A stretch of 64,000 bases of DNA, from assembly GCA_965212195.1 (NCBI GenBank), contig CBDBUW010000017.1:124001-188000 (forward strand), given 5' to 3'. Every line of letters begins with the position of its first letter. Positions within the stretch are counted from its first letter, which is position 1. Position numbers and translations under genes: made by a program. The notes beneath the pieces are model-generated. The model saw nothing but the letters and a program-made list of their open reading frames with translations, was not told where the DNA came from and ran no database searches. Origin of the DNA: JAJCYK01 sp965212195. Its GTDB lineage: Bacteria; Bacteroidota; Bacteroidia; Cytophagales; Cyclobacteriaceae. Below, one piece after another: positions 54,558-62,900 of this stretch.

Positions 54558-55004
54558 ATGCTGAAGCCCAACATTTTCACCTACATCCTCATTGCCTGGG
54601 GATTTGTCACCACGCTACCCTTGTTATATGCCCAATTACAGATGCTTTTACTTCCAGAGGGTCGGAAAACTAAGGACCTGTTGATCGGAAAGGGTGAGGA
54701 ATGGCGGGATCCCACACATTTTCGTTCCGCTTTAGGGGCGGCTTGGGCAGACTGGCTGGTAGTCTTGCCCCTGTTAATTGCCGGAAGTCTAGGGCTGATC
54801 CTAGGTACTGCCTGGGGTTATGTGTGCTATGCCAGCGCAGGTGCCATCACCCTTTACATCAATATCGTCTTGTGGTTTCAGGAAAAACCCTACGTCTATC
54901 CCTCACGGGGGCCCTGGGAATACTATAGCTACTATTGGGGGAATTTTATATACTGGGGCTTGGCGGCAGTAATTTATGGCATTTTAAGATTATCGAATCT
55001 TTAG
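54558..55004 (+). CDS. Hypothetical four-segment membrane protein
   Basis: This 148-residue protein has hydrophobic segments at about residues 7-30, 66-85, 88-106 and 126-144 and a polar, charged loop around RKTKDLLIGKGEEWRD. No family is recognised. It follows the TauE gene by 31 bases and precedes another small membrane-protein gene by 19, suggesting a three-gene cluster. Aromatic-rich PRGPWEYYSYYWGNFIYW near the end stands out. Confidence 0.75.
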   Translation: MLKPNIFTYILIAWGFVTTLPLLYAQLQMLLLPEGRKTKDLLIGKGEEWRDPTHFRSALGAAWADWLVVLPLLIAGSLGLILGTAWGYVCYASAGAITLYINIVLWFQEKPYVYPSRGPWEYYSYYWGNFIYWGLAAVIYGILRLSNL

Positions 55005-55023
55005 TTTAAAAACCCTCAACAAT

Positions 55024-55389
55024 ATGAACGGACAACTATTTCCCAACGCCCCTCTGGTCTTGGCAGTATTGATATTCCTGGTGGGATTCTTAATTCATTG
55101 GGTCGGCCAGATCATCTCCCTCATTGATTGGGATATGGCGGTAAGGCTCGGTATTTGTGACAGGAATACCACCACCGAGTATAAAACCTATGAAAAAGGA
55201 GTCGCCGCGGCAGACGCCCTTATAGGGTGGACTAATGGACTGGCAGTAGTAGGGCTTTTGCTGGATCAGCCCTGGGCCTATAAGCTTATTTGGATCCCGG
55301 GAGTGGTCTTCATTTATCACGGACTTAGTTTTTGGTTTTGGACTGGCCATCAGGTGAAGCTCGGTAATGCCACTGCTCGCCTGTCATGA
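55024..55389 (+). CDS. Hypothetical three-segment membrane protein
   Basis: This 121-residue protein has membrane segments at about residues 10-28, 68-83 and 87-108 and a polar loop containing CDRNTTTEYKTYEKGVAAAD. It has no recognised family. Its position as third gene after TauE and its small size suggest a membrane partner, but this is unproven. Confidence 0.72.
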   Translation: MNGQLFPNAPLVLAVLIFLVGFLIHWVGQIISLIDWDMAVRLGICDRNTTTEYKTYEKGVAAADALIGWTNGLAVVGLLLDQPWAYKLIWIPGVVFIYHGLSFWFWTGHQVKLGNATARLS

Positions 55390-55624
55390 GATTCAGTTGG
55401 GCATCCTTAAATTTAATTACCGGATCAATGGCCATTTGGATAGCCTGGATGGCTTAATATTTCCAATACAGGCCGGTAAAACAACTTTAGGGCCTATGCT
55501 ATGGCCTTTAATGTTTCAACAATCTATCACAAATTCTCAAGGCGGGAAGAGAGATTCTTCATGGACGAATTGATGCTAATCCCTTTTTTGTATTTTAGGA
55601 TCTAACCCGCCATCTTGTACCCCT

Positions 55625-55987
55625 ATGGCCACTATAAACATCGAGGAACTATCCCAAATCTGTAAGCCGTTACCGGCAGTTACCCAAGACATTAAATGGG
55701 AAAATCATCTGTGCTTTAACGTAGGAAATAAAATGTTCCTGATCATGGGCTTGGATAAGGTGCCAACCACCGCTTCTTTTAAGGTTTCTCAGGAGGATTT
55801 CGATGAGTTGTGCGCTTTGGAGGGGTTTCAACCGGCACCATATCTGGCGCGCTATAAATGGGTGCATATTGATGACATTCGCCGAATGCCTCTGCACAAA
55901 TGGCAAAACTATATCCAACGATCCTATAGCTTAGTAGCTTCCAAACTGCCCAAACGCTTGCGGAAGGAATTGAATATCCATTCTTAA
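55625..55987 (+). CDS. MmcQ/YjbR-like protein
   Basis: This 120-residue protein matches the MmcQ/YjbR family. The start has QDIKWENHLCFNVGNKMFLI and the middle PTTASFKVSQEDFDELCALE. The C-terminal helices hold PYLARYKWVHIDDIRRMPLH and YSLVASKLPKRLRKEL. The family folds like the CyaY/double-wing type and is often annotated as DNA-binding; its role is unknown. It stands alone, converging on the TRAP transporter operon. Confidence 0.88.
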   Translation: MATINIEELSQICKPLPAVTQDIKWENHLCFNVGNKMFLIMGLDKVPTTASFKVSQEDFDELCALEGFQPAPYLARYKWVHIDDIRRMPLHKWQNYIQRSYSLVASKLPKRLRKELNIHS

Positions 55988-56044
55988 AGTAGCCTTGGAA
56001 TTGCCTTTTGTCATTTGGGATTTCCAAATATTACAGGGGCGAAG

Positions 56045-57331
56045 CTAAAAACCAAATACTCCCGGCAGCCACAGACTTAATTCCGGTATCAGGGTCACTA
56101 ATACCAGTGCCACCAGCATAGCCAAGAATAGTGGCAGTAGCGGTCGCACCACCCGTTGAATAGAAGTTCCGGAAATCCCTACACCCACAAATAATACAGA
56201 TCCCACCGGAGGGGTACATAATCCAATACACAGATTCATTATCATGATGATCCCGAAATGAATGGGATCAAGTCCCAGCTCCGTGACGACCGGCAGGAAA
56301 ATCGGGGTAAAAATGAGCACCGCAGGGGTGATATCCATAAAGATCCCCACGAAGAGCAGCAGCAGGTTGATCAGCAGCAGAATTACAATCTTATTGTCGC
56401 TTACGGATAGTAACAACCCGGTGATTCCTTGCGGGATATTTTCATAGGCCATGATCCAGGACATGCTCATGGAGGTACCGATCAAAAGCATCACTATGGC
56501 GGTCGTACCAACCGAGCCCAGGAAAATATCGGGGATGGCTTTCAGATCGATCTCCCCATAGATAAAGGTCAGTATCAAGCAATACAGTACGGCCACTGCC
56601 GAAGCTTCTGTGGCTGTAAAAACTCCTGCCACAATACCGCCAATCACTACCACCAGCAGAAACAAACTGGGCAATGCCCGCCAAAAGGCCCTCAATAACT
56701 CGCCTATGCTGCTGCGGGTGCCGCTACCTAGTCCTTTCTTACGGGCCCAGACGGCAGCCACTATCATTAGGAACAGACCGGTAAGAATTCCCGGAAGGTA
56801 TCCTGCTAAAAACAGCGCCGCGATAGATACTCCTCCACTGGCTAGGGAATACACGATCAGAATATTACTGGGTGGAATGACCAAACCAGTGGTGGACGAG
56901 GTAATGTTAACCGCCGCTGCAAAATCGCGGGTGTATCCTTCCTTTTCCATTTCGTCGGTCATAAAGCTGCCAATGGCCGAGGCTGCCGCCACTGCAGATC
57001 CTGCAATAGCACCAAACATCATGGCGGCCATGATATTGACATGGGCCAATCCCCCGGGAAGAGACCCCACCAAAGTACGGGCAAAATCTACCAGTCTGCG
57101 AGCAATACCGCCCCGGTTCATAATATGACCCGCCAATACAAAGAACGGAATGGCCAACAGAGCAAAGCTGTCCAAACCGGTGGCCATGCGTTGAGCTACC
57201 GTGGCAAAGGCTGGAACTGCCGGAATACTGACCAGCATGGTTAATACACTGCTGATGCCGATGCTCCAGGCTATGGGGACCCCCAGGCCCAGCAATATGA
57301 TAAACGACAATATCAGTATGGCCACTTCCAT
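56045..57331 (-). CDS. dctM: TRAP transporter large membrane subunit (DctM)
   Basis: This 428-residue protein has about twelve membrane segments. LGLGVPIAWSIGISSVLTML at the start, AGSAVAAASAIGSFMTDEME and the substrate-path PPSNILIVYSLASGG are DctM family blocks. LCIGLCTPPVGSVLFVG is the second conserved half-repeat motif. The large subunit moves the substrate with Na+ while DctP delivers it. It starts three bases after the DctQ gene stop; together with DctP this is a complete tripartite set. Confidence 0.92.
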   Translation of the reverse strand: MEVAILILSFIILLGLGVPIAWSIGISSVLTMLVSIPAVPAFATVAQRMATGLDSFALLAIPFFVLAGHIMNRGGIARRLVDFARTLVGSLPGGLAHVNIMAAMMFGAIAGSAVAAASAIGSFMTDEMEKEGYTRDFAAAVNITSSTTGLVIPPSNILIVYSLASGGVSIAALFLAGYLPGILTGLFLMIVAAVWARKKGLGSGTRSSIGELLRAFWRALPSLFLLVVVIGGIVAGVFTATEASAVAVLYCLILTFIYGEIDLKAIPDIFLGSVGTTAIVMLLIGTSMSMSWIMAYENIPQGITGLLLSVSDNKIVILLLINLLLLFVGIFMDITPAVLIFTPIFLPVVTELGLDPIHFGIIMIMNLCIGLCTPPVGSVLFVGVGISGTSIQRVVRPLLPLFLAMLVALVLVTLIPELSLWLPGVFGF

Positions 57332-57333
57332 CT

Positions 57334-57792
57334 CTAATGGGGACTAGGTCGTTCGGTTAACTTATAATACAAGATCAATAGTCCGCTGAGAGGAATCACG
57401 AAATAAACCAGCCACATGGGAATATTCAGTGCGGGAGAATGTTGACCTAGTTTTTGGGAGATGTAAATAAGACGCAGGCCGCCCACCACCAAAACCAGCA
57501 AGGCAAAGGCGGCAATAAGCATGCGGATAAAGTTGTTTAATCGTCTTTGCGAATTAGCAGACAACCGGTGGGAAATAAGGTCAATGGAAAGGTGCATGCC
57601 GCGGCCAGATGCAAAGGCCGCTCCCAGTATGCCAATCCAGATCAAAAGAAAACGGGCCAGTTCCTCGGTCCAACTGGCTTGGCTCCCCAGTACATAGCGG
57701 GTAAACACCCCCCAGAGTACATCCAGGGTCATAATCATCATAAGCGCTATCAGTACGTGCTCCAGCGCTCGATCTACGGATTTACGAATCAT
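57334..57792 (-). CDS. dctQ: TRAP transporter small membrane subunit (DctQ)
   Basis: This 152-residue protein has four membrane segments (about residues 14-34, 46-66, 86-107 and 127-145). The conserved SWTEELARFLLIWIGILGAA is the hallmark of DctQ. It anchors the large subunit and is required for transport. The gene overlaps dctP by four bases (ATGA) and lies two bases from dctM, so the three are co-transcribed. Confidence 0.9.
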   Translation of the reverse strand: MIRKSVDRALEHVLIALMMIMTLDVLWGVFTRYVLGSQASWTEELARFLLIWIGILGAAFASGRGMHLSIDLISHRLSANSQRRLNNFIRMLIAAFALLVLVVGGLRLIYISQKLGQHSPALNIPMWLVYFVIPLSGLLILYYKLTERPSPH

Positions 57793-58757
57793 GGGATCTG
57801 CTGAATACGGGTTATCAATTCATACATGGTGGGGTCTCCTCGATAGTCTTCCAACATGCTTTTGGTCATTTGGGCGAAGGCTTCTTTGGGGGGCCGTAAG
57901 ACCTCCACTCCTGCCGCCTGAACCGCCTCTAAGGCTTCGTTCTCGGCTTGCACCCATAATTTACGCTGATAGATGATGGATTCATCAGCAGCTTGCTGCA
58001 ACCATTGCTGCTCTTGGGATGAAAGCTTATTCCAGGCCACAGTGCCGATCACCAGGATATCCGGCACCGCGGTGTGCTCGTTCAAGGAATAATATTTACA
58101 AATTTCATAGTGACGTGAGGTGTAGAAACTGGGCGGGTTGTTTTCAGCGCCATCCACTACACCTTGTTGAAGTGCGGTATACAGTTCACCCCAGCTAATG
58201 GGTGTAGGCGAGCCACCCAAGGATCTTACCAGATTCATAGCCACTGCACTTTCCTGAACGCGAATTTTCAAGCCCTGTAAATCGGATGGCTGCCGGACAG
58301 GACGATCTTTGGTATAAAAGGAACGTTGTCCCGCATCGAAATAACCCAGCCCCCGCAGCCAGAATTCTTCGCTTTGTAACAGCAGATCCCTGCCCAGGGG
58401 ACTGTCTTGTACATTGTAAGCATGTTGGCGATCCCGGAAGATATAGGGCAGGCTCAATACTTTGATCTTGGGGGCAAAGTTTTCCATTACCGCTCCGGAA
58501 ACTTTGGTCATGGCCAAACTGCCGATCTGCAACAGTTCCAGGCATTGGCGTTCCGTGCCCAGCTGCTGACTGGGATAGATCTCCAATTGCAGTTTACCCC
58601 CCGACTTCTCCTGCAAGGCCTCCGCCATATAGACCATTCCCTGGTGCACAGGATGGGTAACATCCAGTCCATGCGCCAGTTTCAGGTATTTGGTGGAAGT
58701 TATCTCCCTGCAGCCAGCTAACAGCAGAAACGCTAAAAAAAAGAAGTTCCTCAACAT
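57789..58757 (-). CDS. dctP: TRAP substrate-binding protein (DctP), lipoprotein form
   Basis: This is a protein of about 322 residues. From ATG 58757 it has a short lipoprotein signal ending in LLLAGC. The DctP body shows HPVHQGMVYMAEALQEKSGG, VLSLPYIFRD, LRGLGYFDAGQRSFYT and the conserved LQGLKIRVQESAV (the family carboxylate-binding Arg). The ligand is typically a carboxylate such as a C4-dicarboxylate, sialic acid or a uronate; here it is undetermined. Sugar-acid enzyme genes (dgoK/aldolase) lie elsewhere in the window, which makes a sugar-acid ligand possible. Confidence 0.9.
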   Translation of the reverse strand: MLRNFFFLAFLLLAGCREITSTKYLKLAHGLDVTHPVHQGMVYMAEALQEKSGGKLQLEIYPSQQLGTERQCLELLQIGSLAMTKVSGAVMENFAPKIKVLSLPYIFRDRQHAYNVQDSPLGRDLLLQSEEFWLRGLGYFDAGQRSFYTKDRPVRQPSDLQGLKIRVQESAVAMNLVRSLGGSPTPISWGELYTALQQGVVDGAENNPPSFYTSRHYEICKYYSLNEHTAVPDILVIGTVAWNKLSSQEQQWLQQAADESIIYQRKLWVQAENEALEAVQAAGVEVLRPPKEAFAQMTKSMLEDYRGDPTMYELITRIQQIP

Positions 58758-58825
58758 AGTACGGTCCACAAATACGGGTATTTGGGGGGATAACGCAAAT
58801 TGAAAAGTTCAAAATTATGTGATTA

Positions 58826-59962
58826 CTAACCGCCACCGGAAGATAAGTAGTAGGCTCCTTCATAAACCACCTTGGTGTCATCCGTCAGGTTTGTTTGGGG
58901 TATGACCTCGATCCAGCCATCTGAAACCAAACCGGTCTCTACTCTTATTTTTCGAAATGCCACCTTTTCGCCATCGGCTGGTATTTCTGTGAAAATATAA
59001 GCTTCCTCACCTTCTGTCAACACTGCGTTCTCCGGCAGGGCCGCTACCATTTTACTGGCAATGACGATCTCGGCTTCCACATACATGCCCGGAACAAACC
59101 GCTCCTCTTCCGGAATATGGCCGTGCACATGTATGGATCGGGTTTCAGGATCCAGGGCTTTGCCTACCAGATAGACTTCACCCTTATACAAGGTATCCGA
59201 CAAATTTGGGATCCGCAAGCGGATGCTTTGCCCCTCTTTGACTTTGGTGACGTCCTTTTCAAAAACTTCCAGCTCCACATGCATGTGATCGGTGTTCACC
59301 ATTTCTAAAAGCACTTCTTCCGGGAGTACGTATTTCCCGATGGTGGTACTCACCTTGGTGACGGTACCCTCTATGGGAGCTCTGATGCTCATGGTAGTAG
59401 TATAGTGCCCGGCCTCCAACCTTGACAGGTTGACCCCCATTAATTGCAGTTCTTTCTTCAATCCTTGGAATCGGGCCAGCGCAGACTGGTAGTCGGCCAA
59501 AGCTTTTTGCAAATTCTTCTGAGCAGTGATCTTTTCTTGTTCCAGGACTTTTTTTCGCTCATACTCAGCTTTTAGGTATTCCAATTGCCCTTTTACCTCC
59601 ATATAACTTTGCTGTGCCTTAACGTATTCCGGATTTTCCAAAACCAGCACAGACTGACCTTTATTTACATGGTCCCCTACCAGCAAACTGGTAGACTTAA
59701 TATATCCAGCTTTGAATGAGCTGATCTGAGCTTTGTTTTGGGGAGGGACGTCGAAATAGCCGTTGGTAACTACTATATCAGACATTTCCCGGTCTTCCAA
59801 TGCACCTATTTGTATTCCGGCTTTCTGTTTTTGCTGCTGGCTTAAAGTTATAAGTTCAGTCTGACCAGTCGCTTGCATATCTTCCCCATCCGTAGTTTTC
59901 GTAGAACAGCCAGTGAATAGGCCCAGTGCCAGAAGTGCATATATATTTTTTATCGAATTCAT
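58826..59962 (-). CDS. RND efflux periplasmic adaptor (CusB/CzcB-like), lipoprotein
   Basis: This 378-residue protein has a lipoprotein signal (MNSIKNIYALLALGLFTG, then Cys 19). A biotinyl-lipoyl domain contains AGYIKSTSLLVGDHVNKGQS. The alpha hairpin is made of two long charged helices (about residues 110-180). A beta-barrel and membrane-proximal domain follow, with PGMYVEAEIVIASKMVAALP and a C-terminal GLVSDGWIEVIPQ. It bridges the inner-membrane pump to the outer channel. It is four bases downstream of the pump gene. Because that pump carries its own TolC-like domain, the complex has adaptor plus fused pump-channel. Confidence 0.9.
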   Translation of the reverse strand: MNSIKNIYALLALGLFTGCSTKTTDGEDMQATGQTELITLSQQQKQKAGIQIGALEDREMSDIVVTNGYFDVPPQNKAQISSFKAGYIKSTSLLVGDHVNKGQSVLVLENPEYVKAQQSYMEVKGQLEYLKAEYERKKVLEQEKITAQKNLQKALADYQSALARFQGLKKELQLMGVNLSRLEAGHYTTTMSIRAPIEGTVTKVSTTIGKYVLPEEVLLEMVNTDHMHVELEVFEKDVTKVKEGQSIRLRIPNLSDTLYKGEVYLVGKALDPETRSIHVHGHIPEEERFVPGMYVEAEIVIASKMVAALPENAVLTEGEEAYIFTEIPADGEKVAFRKIRVETGLVSDGWIEVIPQTNLTDDTKVVYEGAYYLSSGGG

Positions 59963-59966
59963 GATA

Positions 59967-62900
59967 CTATGGATTTACAAGGTATTGGATTTCCAGAACA
60001 GTTTGATTGTATCCATGCAAATTGTCCAGGTAACTAAGGTTGATTTGCCGGGCGCTTTCTAAACTCTGAATGTACTGCAGGTATCCGGATTCTCCACTTT
60101 GATAGCTTTTATGGGCCATGCGCACGATCTCCCGGGACAGGCTGAGTCCGTTGGATTGATAATACCGCAAAGCGCTCTGGTATTTCTGCAGTTCGGCACT
60201 TAATTGACGATATCGGGATTCCCAACGACGTTGAAAACTCACGGCTTCAAGTTCACGGGTTTTGATATCGATACGGGAGGCTTGTACTTTGGCTCTTTGG
60301 TCGCTTCCGATCAACGGTATCCCCAAACCAAACTGATAGCCGTCAAAACTCCGGGCTCCTTCACCTTGGCTGCGGCCCAAGAAATACTCCGCTCTTATCT
60401 GGGGCCACTGCAGGCTCTTTTCTACTTTGGCCCGGGCCTCCGCCACATTGGTCAATCGTTGATAGTATTGGATAGCGGGATTATTATCACGGAAACCCTG
60501 ATAGCTGGATGAATCAAAGTTTAGCATGATCAACTCTTCAAGGGCAATCTCGAACTCTTGATCCAGCTGCAGCAACGATGCCAGTTTATGATGGCTGATA
60601 TCTACTTCCAGGCGAGCCTGATCGACCAGGGTATTGAGCTCCAGATGGCGGGCTTCAGCCGTTAGTTTCACCAAATAGTCCGTTTCTCCCAACTCAAAAC
60701 GACGATTACTGGCACCGGCAAAGCGACCGTATAGGCTATCCAGGTAAATTAACTGGTTCAGTCTTTGATTCAGATGTTGCAACTCATAATACGCTTGTGA
60801 CACTCCTTTAATGAGGTCCGCTTCCCTGATTCTCAGCTGTAGTTCGCTTAACTCGGTTTGTTTTTCAAACAGTTTCGAACGTCGGCTGTAAACGTGGGGC
60901 AGGCTAAAACTTTGCTGGATGCCATATACATTCAAGGCAGTACCGTTATCCGCAATGTTGTTTTCATCATAGCTGTAGTACAACTGGGTATTACCGGCAT
61001 TAAAAGCCATTTTCTGCAAACTCTTCTGCCGGTCTGTCCGCAGACCCGCCGCCTGCAGATCCAGATTATTCTCCAAAGCTATTTCTTGGGCCTGTGGCAA
61101 ATCGATTATCCTCTTTTGGGCCTGGGCCCCATTCGAACTCAATCCTATTAAGGCTATGAGAATGACCAATTTGGGAACCGCATTGGTCAATACCTTGCCT
61201 TTTGGTTTTTGCTTGTTGCCCTTATACATGGTGTACAGCACTGGTAATACCACTAATGTCAAGAATGTAGCGGTGATTAAACCGCCAACTACCACAGAAG
61301 CTAACGGGCGTTGTACTTCCGCTCCCGCAGAAGTGGAATAAGCCATGGGCAAAAATCCCAAAGCAGCGGCGCTAGCAGTGAGCAGTACGGGCCTAAGCCT
61401 AATTTTTGTGCCCTGAAGTACCCTTTGATGTATATTGGTGATGCCAGACTTTTCTAACTCGTTAAAATACTCGATCAACACAATCCCATTCAGCACCGCT
61501 ATTCCAAATAATGCAATAAATCCAATACCGGCAGAAATACTGAAAGGCATATCCCGGATCCACAACATCAGAACCCCTCCTATGGCTGCCAAAGGAATGG
61601 CTGAGAAAACCAATAAGGCCTGTGAAACGGACTTGAAGGTAACGTAGAGCATGATAAATATCAGGGCCAAAGCCACCGGCACCACCAGTGCCAGCCTTTT
61701 TTTAGCTTTTTGCAGATTTTCGAACTGCCCTCCATAGGTAATATAATATCCGGGAGGCATGGCCAACTCTTCCCTTAAAATTGATTCAATTTCATTCACT
61801 ACGGATTCCACATCGCGATTACGCACGTTGATTCCGATTACGATTCGGCGCTTGGCATTGTCCCGGGAGATCTTCGCAGGCCCGGTTTGATAGTCAATGG
61901 CAGCCACCTCGTTAAGAGGCACCTGCTTACCATTGGGCAGATCCACATACAGTCTTTGCAGATTGGATATGTCTTTTCTAAAATCCTCCTGAAGACGTAC
62001 CACCAGATCGAATCTTCGCTCGCCCTCCATGATCACTCCAGCACTTTCTCCACCAAAAGCCATACGCACCATTTGATTCAGATCCCGTATGTTTATACCA
62101 TACTGAGCGATTTTCTCCCGGTTATAGGCAATGGACATTTGCGGCAATCCTGCGGTTTTTTCCACATTTATATCGGCAGCACCCGGAACATTCTCAATAA
62201 GGTCGCTTACCTTGTTGGCCAATTGATAAAGAACATCCAGGTCCTCCCCGTATATTTTGACCGCTACGTCCGTGCGCACACCGGTGATCAATTCATTGAA
62301 TCGCATTTCGATAGGCTGGGTGAACTCAAAGTCGATCCCGGGAATGGCCGACATGGCGACCTTCATTTTATCAGCCAGTTCTTCCTTACCTTTGGCACTG
62401 GTCCATTGCTTTTTTGGCTTGAGCTTGATAATGACATCGGTCTCTTCCATTGACATGGGATCCGTGGGGACTTCGGCCGCACCGATCCTGGTTACCACCT
62501 GCTCAACCTCCGGAAATTCATCTATAAGAATGCCCTCAATTTCAGTTACTATATCGATGGTCTTGCTCAATGAAGTTCCGGTTTTTAGTACCGGTTGTAC
62601 CACGAAATCGCCTTCATCCAGGGTAGGTACAAACTCACCTCCCAAATTAGAAAAGACCACCAAGCTCAGTATCAATAGCGCCGATGCCAAGCCTACAACC
62701 ACTTTCTTACTGTGCAATGCCCAATCAATTATGGGGCTATATATACTCTGAATAAACTCCATTATTTTCTGTGATATATTGTGCTTTTGTTGAGAGGGCC
62801 GGCAAACTATAGATGCCATTACCGGTATATAGGTAAGGCATAGGATCATCGCTCCCAAAAGGGCAAACCCAAATGATAACGCCATGGGTTTAAACATTTT

